Source: Candidatus Sulfotelmatobacter sp. (GTDB lineage: Bacteria > Vulcanimicrobiota > Vulcanimicrobiia > Vulcanimicrobiales > Vulcanimicrobiaceae). From it: a stretch of DNA of 64,000 nt. The notes beneath the pieces were generated by a model that made no database searches, was not told the DNA's origin, and saw only the letters and a list, made by a program, of their open reading frames with translations. The DNA is taken from the NCBI GenBank assembly GCA_035504415.1, contig DATJRY010000016.1, forward strand, positions 1-64,000, written 5' to 3'. This document shows, in pieces, positions 37,693-48,449 of this stretch; within the stretch, counting starts at the first letter, position 1, and the number at the start of each line of letters is the position of its first letter. The translations under genes were made by a program, and so were the position numbers.

Positions 37693-38129
37693 CGGTACGC
37701 CTCCAGCGGCGTATCGCCGTCGGTATCCTGGCCGACTTCGATCAAGTAGCCGTCCGGGTCGCGGATGTAGCAGCGGATCTCTCCGTCGTGCACTTTCGGC
37801 TCGGTGAGGAAGTGCGCGCCGCGCGACTTCCACAGCGCGTGGCAGTGCGCGACGTTCTTGACGCGCAGGTTGAGGAACCCGCTCAGGACGTCGGGCTGGC
37901 GCGGCGGCGAGGCGACGACCGTCGGTTTGTCGTCGGTCGGCCCGCCGCCGCGGGCGATCATCAGCCAGGTGTTCCCGAAGCGCAGCAGCGTGGGCTCTCC
38001 CTTCGAGAGCACGGCCGCGTCGAACACCTTGTGATAGAATTCGGTCGAGCGGGCGATGTCGGCGACGATGATCGTCGCCGTGACGACGAAGTCGGTCGTC
38101 GCGCTGATGGTCGCGCGCGCAGGTCGCAT
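37689..38129 (-). CDS. VOC family protein
   Basis: 146 residues of the glyoxalase/extradiol dioxygenase fold. Seen: VVTATIIVADIARSTEFYHKVF, FLNLRVKNVAHCHALWKSRG and the closing YIRDPDGYLIEVGQDT, ending with the usual Glu. It is followed directly by the truncated prolyl aminopeptidase. It starts 6 bases before the oxyR stop on the same strand, so it may share the oxyR transcript. Confidence 0.88.
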   Translation of the reverse strand: MRPARATISATTDFVVTATIIVADIARSTEFYHKVFDAAVLSKGEPTLLRFGNTWLMIARGGGPTDDKPTVVASPPRQPDVLSGFLNLRVKNVAHCHALWKSRGAHFLTEPKVHDGEIRCYIRDPDGYLIEVGQDTDGDTPLEAYR

Positions 38130-38135
38130 GGGCGA

Positions 38136-39092
38136 TCAACCTCCTCCCGGTGCACCGGACGCCGCGCGGAGTGCCAGCACCCCACGGGGGAGGACTTCGC
38201 GCAAAGCGGCCGCGATCTCTCGCAGATCGGCGCTGCGCGTCTCCGTCGTGCGCCAAACCAGCGCGATCATGCGTCCCGCGCGCTCGCTGTCGAGCTCGCG
38301 ATAGGCGATCATCCCATCCATCGTCGTGTGCTCGGCGGTCGCGAGCAGCGGCAGCAGCGAGATCCCTTCGCCGGCCGCGATCATGTGCCGCAACATCTCG
38401 AGCGAGCTCGCGTACCGGCTCTGCGCCGGCAGCCGCGCGGGGTCGCACAGCGAGAGCGTCTGATCGCGCAGGCAGTGGCCGTCTTCCATCAACAGCAGCG
38501 GCCCGCGGTCGAGCTCGCGCAGGTCGACGCGCGCGCGCCGCGCCAGGTCGTGATCGCTGCGGCATGCCAGCCGAAACGGCTCGAAGAACAGCGGCTCGGC
38601 GATCAGGTCGTCCGCGCCGACCGGAAGCGCCAGCAGCGTCGCGTCCAAATCGCCGCGGCGCAGCGCGGCGAGCAGCTCGCCGGTCGTCGCCTCGCGCAGC
38701 CGTAAGTCGAGGTGCGGGAAATGGCGCCGGCAGAGCGCGATGACGAACGGCATGTAATACGGGCCCAGGGTCGCGATCACGCCCAGCCGCAGCTCGCCGG
38801 ACAGCGGCTCGGCGCTGCGATGCGCGTCGTCGAGGAGCCGGCGGGCGTCGCCGAGCAGAGCCTCGGCCTGCCGCAGGATCGCCAGCCCGCGGACGGTCGG
38901 CGCCACGCGGCGCTTGGTCCGTTCGAAGAGCGGGAGGCCGAGAGTCGCCTCGAGCTTGCGGACCTGCTCGCTCAGGGCCGACTGACTCACCCCGCAGGCC
39001 TCGGCGGCGCGCCCGAAATGGCGCTCCCGCGCGACCGCGATCGCGTATTCCAGGTCGCGGAGCGACAGATTGGCCAGGACGGGTTGCCGCAT
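38136..39092 (-). CDS. oxyR: Hydrogen-peroxide sensor OxyR (LysR family)
   Basis: 318 residues: a LysR helix-turn-helix (about 8-68: YAIAVARERHFGRAAEACGVSQSALSEQVRKLE) and an OxyR-type effector domain. Cys207 and Cys216 in GHCLRDQTLSLC are spaced exactly as C199 and C208 of E. coli OxyR, so a disulfide switch on peroxide is well supported. It is divergent from katG, with 100 bases between starts, the classic OxyR target arrangement. Confidence 0.95.
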   Translation of the reverse strand: MRQPVLANLSLRDLEYAIAVARERHFGRAAEACGVSQSALSEQVRKLEATLGLPLFERTKRRVAPTVRGLAILRQAEALLGDARRLLDDAHRSAEPLSGELRLGVIATLGPYYMPFVIALCRRHFPHLDLRLREATTGELLAALRRGDLDATLLALPVGADDLIAEPLFFEPFRLACRSDHDLARRARVDLRELDRGPLLLMEDGHCLRDQTLSLCDPARLPAQSRYASSLEMLRHMIAAGEGISLLPLLATAEHTTMDGMIAYRELDSERAGRMIALVWRTTETRSADLREIAAALREVLPRGVLALRAASGAPGGG

Positions 39093-39140
39093 GGCCCAGA
39101 CTAATCGGTGCTACCTCAGAAAACCTCCAAAAAAATCGAT

Positions 39141-39177
39141 TTCACATCCCCATCCTGAAGTGCTACCGTGTCGGTAG
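39141..39177 (+). promoter_or_regulatory. katG promoter and overlapping inverted repeat
   Basis: TTCACA (39141-39146), a 17-base spacer and TACCGT (39164-39169) read towards katG. CTACCG and CGGTAG with a 3-base centre (39163-39177) form a perfect inverted repeat over the -10 box. OxyR probably acts in this intergenic region, but the repeat is shorter than a full OxyR site, so another regulator may bind it. Confidence 0.5.
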
Positions 39178-39180
39178 TAA

Positions 39181-41403
<2,223 letters not shown>

Positions 41404-41425
41404 CCGGCGAGCGACCGCATACGCA

Positions 41426-41455
41426 GAAGCCTCCGGCTGCGCCGGGGGCTTCTTT
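41426..41455 (+). terminator. katG intrinsic terminator
   Basis: An 11-base stem (GAAGCCTCCGG with its complement, one G-U pair), 5-base loop, then TTT. It starts 22 bases after the katG stop. The T-tract is short. Confidence 0.75.
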
Positions 41456-41476
41456 GCGCTCATCGACCACTCGAGG

Positions 41477-41506
41477 TGACGGTTCACGACCCGTCTATGC
41501 TATAGT
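41477..41506 (+). promoter_or_regulatory. Promoter candidate for the Crp-like gene
   Basis: TGACGG (41477-41482), an 18-base spacer and TATAGT (41501-41506), giving a 5' UTR of about 38 bases before ATG 41551. The -35 is imperfect. Confidence 0.4.
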
Positions 41507-41550
41507 TGCCGGGCTCGGCGTTTCTTTTGCGCCGGCAGATCGGCCCTGGC

Positions 41551-42288
41551 ATGACGCATGCCGCAAGCCTGCCGGCGACGACGGGCAACCTTTTCTTGGA
41601 CTCGCTCTCGCTCGCGACGCGCGAGACGCTCACGCCGACGCTGGTTCGCTCCTCGCTCCGTCAAGGGCAGATTCTGGCCCAAGCCGGGACACTCATCGAG
41701 GAGATCCACTTTCCGATTCGCAGCCTGATCTCGACCGTCGCACGGCTCAAGGACGGCGGCGGCATCGAGGTGGGCCTGGCCGGCCACGAGGGGATGAGCG
41801 CACTCTCCATCGCTTACGGCAGCCGCATGAGCCCGCACGTCACCGTGGTGCAGATCGAGGATTCGGCGTATTGCATGAGCGCGCAGCTCTTCATCGATCG
41901 CATGCGGGTGGACCGCGACTTGCGCGAGCGCGCGTTCGCGTACGCCGAGTACTCCTTCAACGCCGCCACCCAGTTCGTTGCGTGCAACAGCCTGCACCCG
42001 ATCGAAGAGCGCTTCGCGCGCTGGATCCTGATGGCGACCGACCGCGTCGTGAGCGACGAGCTGGGGCTGACCCACGAGTACTCGGCGCAGATGCTCGGCG
42101 TGCGGCGCGCGAGCGTCACGGTTGCGGCCGGCTTGCTCGGGAAGGCCGGCCTGATCGCCTTTCGCCGTGGACACATTCTCGTGCTCGACCGGCCCGCGCT
42201 CGAGGCGGCCGCGTGCGAATGCTACGCCGTCGTGAACGCCGAGCTGCGCCGGCTGATGGGATACGACATCCGTGGCCGGGGTCGCTGA
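41551..42288 (+). CDS. Crp/Fnr-family transcriptional regulator
   Basis: 245 residues. An N-terminal beta-roll (about 15-140) lacks both the Fnr Cys cluster and the RxSAA cAMP pocket, so the signal is unknown. A C-terminal winged helix (155-215) shows THEYSAQMLGVRRASVTVAAGLL and the wing GLIAFRRGHILVLD, followed by a short helical tail. The start at ATG 41551 agrees with the promoter; TTG 41506 lies on the -10 itself. It precedes the kinase/phosphatase cluster. Confidence 0.88.
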   Translation: MTHAASLPATTGNLFLDSLSLATRETLTPTLVRSSLRQGQILAQAGTLIEEIHFPIRSLISTVARLKDGGGIEVGLAGHEGMSALSIAYGSRMSPHVTVVQIEDSAYCMSAQLFIDRMRVDRDLRERAFAYAEYSFNAATQFVACNSLHPIEERFARWILMATDRVVSDELGLTHEYSAQMLGVRRASVTVAAGLLGKAGLIAFRRGHILVLDRPALEAAACECYAVVNAELRRLMGYDIRGRGR

Positions 42289-42425
42289 ACTGAATCGTTA
42301 CCGGCAAACGCCCCCGGAGCGGGTGAGGGCCCGAGAAGCAGGGTACGGAATCGTACCGAAGTCGAGGCGCTGCCGTTCCTGCCTCCCCTCGAGTGCGGAC
42401 ACCCAATGGCGCGGCTGGGACAGGC

Positions 42426-42872
42426 ATGGCTGATCGGCGGGACCTTCCCGAACCGGATCGCAGCGCTTCGCAGTGGGAGTGGGTGCTCGACATTTCCGAC
42501 CCGACGACGACGACGCCGGCGCGCGTCGCGGTGCGCGAGTACTTGCGCCATCACGCCGGCAACGAGTCCGACCTCTCCTCGGCGGAGCTGATCGTCGGCG
42601 AGCTCCTGAGCAACGTCGCGCGGCACGCACCGGGGCGCGCGCTGCTCTCGATGGACTGGCGCGGCCGGCGCCCGATCCTGTACGTCCTTGACGAGGGCAG
42701 CGGCTTTCGTGCCGCGCCGGCGACGACGCTCGACACCCCGACCGCCGAGAGCGGTCGGGGTCTGGCCCTGGTGAAGGCGTTGGCCGTGAAGATGGCGTTC
42801 GGCAACCACGTCCGTGGGGGGGCCTACGTCAGCGTGGTCTTACCGGTGTGCCGGTCCTCGGACGCTGCGTGA
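42426..42872 (+). CDS. Anti-sigma-factor-type ATPase (HATPase_c_2, RsbW-like)
   Basis: 148 residues, a stand-alone GHKL ATPase of the RsbW/SpoIIAB type. Seen: AELIVGELLSNVARHA (N box), VLDEGSGF (G1) and ESGRGLALVKAL (G2). Such proteins bind a sigma factor or phosphorylate an anti-sigma antagonist. The C-terminal domain of the next gene, the giant kinase, is a paralogue. No STAS antagonist or cognate sigma gene is in the cluster. Confidence 0.85.
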   Translation: MADRRDLPEPDRSASQWEWVLDISDPTTTTPARVAVREYLRHHAGNESDLSSAELIVGELLSNVARHAPGRALLSMDWRGRRPILYVLDEGSGFRAAPATTLDTPTAESGRGLALVKALAVKMAFGNHVRGGAYVSVVLPVCRSSDAA

Positions 42873-42949
42873 CCGGCGGGGCGACGGCTCTGGAGCAAGG
42901 GAGGCTGCGCTTGGCCTGAGCGCTTCGCGGGTACCAAGGCCGAAGCGAG

Positions 42950-45900
42950 ATGACCGACCACCGCAGCGACGCGCCGACGCGAGCTTCCGAGGCCACGCGC
43001 TCCTTTTTGCAGTCAGAAGGGGAGATGGCGGCGCACATCGCGCGGTTCACCTGGGCTGACCACCCGCTCGGCCCGCTCGAAGCCTGGCCTCCCAGTCTGA
43101 AGACCGCCGTCAGCCTCATCTTGAACTCGCGTCACCCGATGTGGATCGGCTGGGGGCGCGAGATGTCGTTCCTCTACAACGACGCGTACCTGCACGTGCT
43201 CGGGCTTGCCAAGCACCCGTGGGCGCTGGGACGGCCGGCCGAGGAGGTGTGGGCCGAGATCTGGGACGTCTGCGGACCGCTGGCCGACAAGGTCTTCCGT
43301 CACGGCGAGGCCAGCTTCGTCGATGACGTGCGCCTGTTGATGAACCGCGGCGACTTCCTCGAAGAGACGTTCTACTCGTTTTCCTACAGCCCGATTCGCG
43401 ACGAGTCCGGGGCGGTCGCCGGTCTGTTCTGTCCCTCGAACGACGTGACGGCGAAAGTGGTTGGTGCCCGCCGCTCGCGGACGCTTTCGGAGCTGGTCGC
43501 AAACGTCCTGACGCAGAAGTCGACGAGCGCGGCGTGCGCGTCGGCGGCCGCGACCTTGGCCAAGAACGGCGACGATGCCCCGTTCGCGCTGCTGTACCTC
43601 GTCGAGGGAGAGCGCTGCACCTTGGAACAGGTCGTCGGCGCGGCGGAACACGGCGAGGTCCTGGCCGGCCGTTCGTTCTTCCTCGACGGCACGGCGTCGG
43701 ACGCCGTCGGGCGTGCGATCGACGGCGTCATCCGAACGGGGCGCGCGGAGACGGTGTCGCTGCGCGACGTCGACGTCGACGTGCTCGGCGAAGCCGGGCA
43801 ACCCATCGTCGACGCGGTCGTCCTTCCCATGGCCGGGCGGGCGGAGGCGCGGCCGCTCGGCGCGCTGGTCGCGGCGGTCAATCCGACGCGACCGCTCGAC
43901 GAAGAGTATCGCGCCTTCTTCGACCTCGTCGCGTCGAACATCGGCACCGCGATTCAAAACGCGCGCGCGGCCGAAGAAGAGAAGCAGCACATCGACATGC
44001 TGGCGGAGATGGATCGCGCCAAGACGGCCTTCTTCTCGAACGTCAGCCACGAGTTCCGCACGCCGCTCACGCTGATGCTCGGACCGCTGGCGGACCTGGC
44101 GCGAACGGAAGACGACCGTCAGCGGTCGCTCGCGCAGACGGCTCGGCGGAACGCCTTGCGTCTCCTCAAGCTCGTGAACACGCTGCTCGAGTTCTCGCGT
44201 CTTGAAGCCGGACGGAACGACGCCGCGTTCGCACCGACGGATCTGGCCGCGTTCACCCGTGACGTGGCCAGCAGCTTCCGCTCGGCCATCGAGAGCGCCG
44301 GCCTGCGCTTCACCGTCGAAGCCGAGCTCGACGAGCCGGTCTTCGTCGACGGCTCGATGTGGGAACGCATTCTGCTCAACCTGCTCTCGAACGCGCTGAA
44401 GTTCACCTTCGAGGGCGGCATCGCGGTCTCGCTCCGGCGGTCGGGAACCATGGCCGAACTTCGGGTCAGCGATACCGGCGTGGGTATCGCCCCGACCGAG
44501 CTGCCGCAGCTGTTCGAGCGTTTTCATCGCGTCCGCGGAACGCGGTCGCGCACCCACGAGGGAACGGGTATCGGCCTCGCCTTGGTCCACGACTTGGCGA
44601 CGCTGCACGGCGGCAGCGTCGACGCCGAGAGCACCCTCGGAGCGGGGACGACGTTTCGGGTGTGCATTCCGCTGGGCAGCGCCCACCTGGACGCCGCCCA
44701 GATCGTCTCGCGCGACGCGACGTATGCCAGCGCGGTCGAGCAATACTTGGCCGACGTCGAGGCCACCGTGGTGCGGTCGAGTACGACCGAGCCGGCCGCG
44801 ACGACGACGGTCGGACGCGACGCGGCTCGCGTGCTGCTCGCCGACGACAACGCCGATCTACGGGAGTACGTGGGCAGCATCTTGTCCGGGCGGTACGCCG
44901 TCACCGCGGTCAAGAACGGGCGCGAGGCGCTGGCTTCGGCGCGCAGCGAACCCTTCGACCTCATCGTCAGCGACGTCATGATGCCGGAGATGGACGGGTT
45001 CGAGCTCCTGGCGGCCGTGCGCGCGGACGAGCGGCTCGCGGCCACGCCGTTCATCTTGCTGTCGGCCCGCGCCGGCGAAGAAGCCGCGCTCGAGGGTCTG
45101 CTGGAAGGCGCGGACGATTACATCGTCAAGCCGTTCTCGGCCGAGGAGCTGCTCGCGCGCGTGTACGCGCAGATCAACGCGGCGTCGCTCCGCGCGCAGG
45201 CGACGCGCGACCTGCGGGCGAGCGAAGAGCGCTTTCGCACGCTCGCCTCGTCGCTGCCGTACATCGTCTTCGAGAGCGACGCGGACGGGGAGCTGCTCTT
45301 CGTAAGCGACGAGTACACGGCCTACACGGGCTTGCCGGCCGAGTCGGCGCTGGAACTGGGCTGGACCAGCGTCATCCATCCCGACGATGCGGAGCGATGG
45401 GACCGCAATTGGCGCACCGCGCTGGGCTCCGGCCGGCAATTCGGTGACCAGTTCCGGCTTCGGCGGCACGACGGCGCCTATCGCTGGTTCACCGCGCGCG
45501 CGTTGCCGCACCCGGGCGTGCAGGGCGCGCGCGCCCGCTGGATCGGCACGATCGCGGACGTCCACGATCAGCACCAGGCCGCGCGCGAGCGCGACTTTCT
45601 CTTGCGCGCGTCGGAGATATTGGCCCAGCCGCTCGATCTCGACGCCACGCTGAACGCGGTCGCGTCGTTCACGATCCCGGCCATCGCCGACTGGTGCCAG
45701 ATCGATCTGCGCACCGACGACGACCGCATCAAGACGGTGGCGATGGCGCACGGCGACGCGCGCAAGGACCGTATCGCCCAAGAGTTCGTCGGGCGCATCC
45801 ATCTCAATCCGCACAGCGAGCACGGCCCGACGCACGCGGTGCGGACCGGCACCTCGCAGCTGTCTGGCCTCGTAACGCCGGAGATCGTCGCGCACGTCGC

Positions 45901-47320
45901 CGGCGACGCGGCCGAGGTGCGCGCGTACCTCGAGCTCGGGGTGCATTCGGCCGTCGTCGTGCCGCTGCGCACCGAGGGAGAGACGCTCGGCGCCCTGTCC
46001 GTCGTCTACACGTCCCCGACCCGCCGTTACACGGAAGACGACCTCCCGATGCTCGAGGAACTCGGCCGCCGCGCCGGCCTGGCGATCCACCGAGCGCGGC
46101 TCTTCGAGCGCGAGCATCGCGCGGCCGAGTCGTTCCAGCAAGCGTCGCTCCCGGCGCTGCTGCCGAGCACGCCGGGCCTGGAGCTGGACGCATTCTACGC
46201 GCCGGGCCGCGAGGAAGCGCAGGTCGGCGGCGATTGGTACGACGCGCTGCGCTTGATCGACGGCCGCGTCGTCATCTCCATCGGTGACGTCGCCGGAAGC
46301 GGCCTGCAGGCCGCCGTCACCATGGGCAACATGCGGCAGATCATCCGCGGCATCGCGCAGGTGCACGCCGACCCCGCGTTGATGCTCGACGCCGCCGATC
46401 GCGCGCTGCGGCTCGAGCACCCGGACAAGTTCGTGACGGCGTTCGTCGGCGTCTTCGACCCGATCAACAGCACCTTGACGTACGCGTCGGCCGGCCAGCC
46501 GCCGCCGTTCCTGCGGCGTCCCGACGGGCGGATCGACACGCTCGCGGGAACCGGCTTGCCGCTGGGCCTGCGATCGAACTCGACGCATTCGGGGAGCACG
46601 ACGATCGATCTCCCCGCCGGCTCGTGCCTGCTGCTCTACACGGACGGCCTGACCGAATCCGATCGCGCGCCGCTGAGCGGCGAACAGCGGATGCGGGAGG
46701 TCTTCGCCACGGTCACAGCCGAGCCGAACGCCCGGCCCGCCGAGCACATCGTCGAGCGTATGATGAACGGGGCCGCCGCGCGCGACGACGTCGCCGTTCT
46801 GGTGCTGAGCGTGCGCGCGACGCCCGACCGCGACAGCCGCGGGCGCGAGGCGCTGCAGCGCTGGACGCTGCAGACGCACGACGCGCGCTCGGTGACCGCC
46901 GCGCGCCGAGCGTTCGCCGATGCGTTCGCCGACCGCGGCGCCGCGCGCGACGACGTCGCGATCGCGGAGGTCGTCTTCGGTGAGCTGGTCAGCAACACGG
47001 TGCGGTACGCGGCCGGCGAGGTCGACGTCATCGTCGACTGGAGCGGGCCCGATCCGGTGTTGCACGTGATCGATCGCGGGCCCGGCTTCCGGCACATCGC
47101 CATCCTCCCGCCCGATCTGCTCAGCGAGTCGGGACGCGGTTTGTTCATCGTGTCGGCGTTGACCCAGGACTTCCGCGTCTCCAAAGGCCCGCGTGGGGGA
47201 AGTCACGCGTGCGCGGTGCTTCGCATGCAAGGCCGTCAGCTCGTCGATCTTCCCGCCGACACCTATTCGAGCGCACTCGTCCACGGCTTCGGGGAGCGGA
47301 TCGGCCTGATCGCCGAGTGA
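42950..47320 (+). CDS. Hybrid histidine kinase-PP2C phosphatase-RsbW-like fusion
   Basis: 1456 residues, cytosolic. The order is: N-terminal PAS-like sensor (30-170), GAF-like (175-340), HisKA with His367 in SNVSHEFRTPLT, HATPase (about 465-575), a receiver with Asp675 in VSDVMMPEMDG, PAS (760-870), GAF (885-1050), a PP2C/SpoIIE phosphatase (1075-1290: GGDWYDA, IGDVAGSG, YTDGLTE, RDDVAV) and a C-terminal anti-sigma-type ATPase (1310-1425: GELVSNTVRYA, DRGPGF, SGRGLFIV). It joins a phosphorelay input to both opposing enzymes of a partner-switching module. Confidence 0.92.
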   Translation: MTDHRSDAPTRASEATRSFLQSEGEMAAHIARFTWADHPLGPLEAWPPSLKTAVSLILNSRHPMWIGWGREMSFLYNDAYLHVLGLAKHPWALGRPAEEVWAEIWDVCGPLADKVFRHGEASFVDDVRLLMNRGDFLEETFYSFSYSPIRDESGAVAGLFCPSNDVTAKVVGARRSRTLSELVANVLTQKSTSAACASAAATLAKNGDDAPFALLYLVEGERCTLEQVVGAAEHGEVLAGRSFFLDGTASDAVGRAIDGVIRTGRAETVSLRDVDVDVLGEAGQPIVDAVVLPMAGRAEARPLGALVAAVNPTRPLDEEYRAFFDLVASNIGTAIQNARAAEEEKQHIDMLAEMDRAKTAFFSNVSHEFRTPLTLMLGPLADLARTEDDRQRSLAQTARRNALRLLKLVNTLLEFSRLEAGRNDAAFAPTDLAAFTRDVASSFRSAIESAGLRFTVEAELDEPVFVDGSMWERILLNLLSNALKFTFEGGIAVSLRRSGTMAELRVSDTGVGIAPTELPQLFERFHRVRGTRSRTHEGTGIGLALVHDLATLHGGSVDAESTLGAGTTFRVCIPLGSAHLDAAQIVSRDATYASAVEQYLADVEATVVRSSTTEPAATTTVGRDAARVLLADDNADLREYVGSILSGRYAVTAVKNGREALASARSEPFDLIVSDVMMPEMDGFELLAAVRADERLAATPFILLSARAGEEAALEGLLEGADDYIVKPFSAEELLARVYAQINAASLRAQATRDLRASEERFRTLASSLPYIVFESDADGELLFVSDEYTAYTGLPAESALELGWTSVIHPDDAERWDRNWRTALGSGRQFGDQFRLRRHDGAYRWFTARALPHPGVQGARARWIGTIADVHDQHQAARERDFLLRASEILAQPLDLDATLNAVASFTIPAIADWCQIDLRTDDDRIKTVAMAHGDARKDRIAQEFVGRIHLNPHSEHGPTHAVRTGTSQLSGLVTPEIVAHVAGDAAEVRAYLELGVHSAVVVPLRTEGETLGALSVVYTSPTRRYTEDDLPMLEELGRRAGLAIHRARLFEREHRAAESFQQASLPALLPSTPGLELDAFYAPGREEAQVGGDWYDALRLIDGRVVISIGDVAGSGLQAAVTMGNMRQIIRGIAQVHADPALMLDAADRALRLEHPDKFVTAFVGVFDPINSTLTYASAGQPPPFLRRPDGRIDTLAGTGLPLGLRSNSTHSGSTTIDLPAGSCLLLYTDGLTESDRAPLSGEQRMREVFATVTAEPNARPAEHIVERMMNGAAARDDVAVLVLSVRATPDRDSRGREALQRWTLQTHDARSVTAARRAFADAFADRGAARDDVAIAEVVFGELVSNTVRYAAGEVDVIVDWSGPDPVLHVIDRGPGFRHIAILPPDLLSESGRGLFIVSALTQDFRVSKGPRGGSHACAVLRMQGRQLVDLPADTYSSALVHGFGERIGLIAE

Positions 47321-47333
47321 GCGTGGTCCGCGG

Positions 47334-48449
47334 TCAGCGAAGCGCGATCGCGCGCCGCAGCATCGCCCATTCTTCGAGGGTACGGATCGAGAAGACGGGC
47401 CGGCTGCCGGCGGCGTGCAGCGGTCCGTCGACCGGCTCGCCTTCGGCGATCGCGTCGTTGCGCTCCGCGTCGAGCGCGAAGCCGGCGAAGCCGAGCCGAG
47501 CGACGATGCCCATCCGCACGGGCGGCATGTGCTGGCCGATCGGGCCCGTGAACGAGAGCGCGTCGGCACCGTTCAGGGTTGCGAACAGCTCGCCGATGCA
47601 TTGCGCCATGCGGTAGTAGTAGAGATCGAGCGCGAATGCCGCGCGAGCGTTCCCCCTCGCCGCGGCGTCGATCAGGATGCGCGTGTCGAGCGAGAGGCCG
47701 CTGATACCGGCCAGCCCCGAACGATGGCTGACGTCGTCCTCCAACCGCGCCGCGTCGTAGCCGTTGCGCAGAAGGTGGAAGAGCACGCCGGGGTCGACGG
47801 CGCCGGCGCGCGTCCCCATCATCGCACCGTCGAGCGGCGTCATGCCCATCGTCGTCTCGACGATCCGCCGGCCGTCGAACGCGATCGCGGACGCCCCGCT
47901 GCCCAGGTGCACGGCGACGATCTTCGCGTCGGCACGACCGAGCAGCGCGAGCACCCGTTCGATCACATCGCGGTGACTGATGCCGTGGAACCCGATGCGC
48001 CGGATGCCGAAACGCGCGCGCCATTCCGGGGGGCCGGTGACGGTCTGGGCGAGCTCGGGCGCATCCGGTCCCAGCGCATCGTCGAAGACCGCGATCTGCG
48101 GGACCCCCGGAAAGCGCTGCCGTGCGTACGCGATCCCGTCGAGTGCCGGGCGGTTGTGCGCGGGCGCGAGCGGGACGGCGGCCCGGATCGCGTCGAGCAC
48201 GCTCGCGTCGATGCGTGCCTGGAGCGGGCGGGCGGGATCGAGGCCGCCGTGAACGACGCGATGCGCGACCAGCGCGACCGGCACGTCGGGCAGAGTCGCG
48301 AACAGTTGGTCGAGCGGCGCGTCGTTCTCCTCGATCTCGCCGCTCCACAGCGGTGTCGGCGGCTCGAGCGGCAGCACGTCCCCGGCCGGCAGCGCGTAGA
48401 GGATCGCGCGATTGCTTCCGCCGCCGGCGTTGAACGCCAGCGCGTTCAT
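47334..48449 (-). CDS. ackA: Acetate kinase
   Basis: 371 residues, slightly short for the family (about 400). Interconverts acetyl phosphate and acetate with ATP. Seen: the N-terminal LAFNAGGGSNRAILY (usually NAGSSS), VAHRVVHGG, PLAPAHN, FHGISH, the ADP-binding HLGSGAS and GMTPLDGAMMGTRAGAVDPG, and FTGPIG near the end. The start ATG overlaps the phosphoketolase stop in ATGA, so the acetyl phosphate made by that enzyme can be converted directly to ATP and acetate. Confidence 0.95.
   Translation of the reverse strand: MNALAFNAGGGSNRAILYALPAGDVLPLEPPTPLWSGEIEENDAPLDQLFATLPDVPVALVAHRVVHGGLDPARPLQARIDASVLDAIRAAVPLAPAHNRPALDGIAYARQRFPGVPQIAVFDDALGPDAPELAQTVTGPPEWRARFGIRRIGFHGISHRDVIERVLALLGRADAKIVAVHLGSGASAIAFDGRRIVETTMGMTPLDGAMMGTRAGAVDPGVLFHLLRNGYDAARLEDDVSHRSGLAGISGLSLDTRILIDAAARGNARAAFALDLYYYRMAQCIGELFATLNGADALSFTGPIGQHMPPVRMGIVARLGFAGFALDAERNDAIAEGEPVDGPLHAAGSRPVFSIRTLEEWAMLRRAIALR

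Noticed and set aside
44858..47569. A 903-codon frame antisense to the giant hybrid kinase
   Set aside because: Composition and position show a shadow of the kinase; no start or domain.
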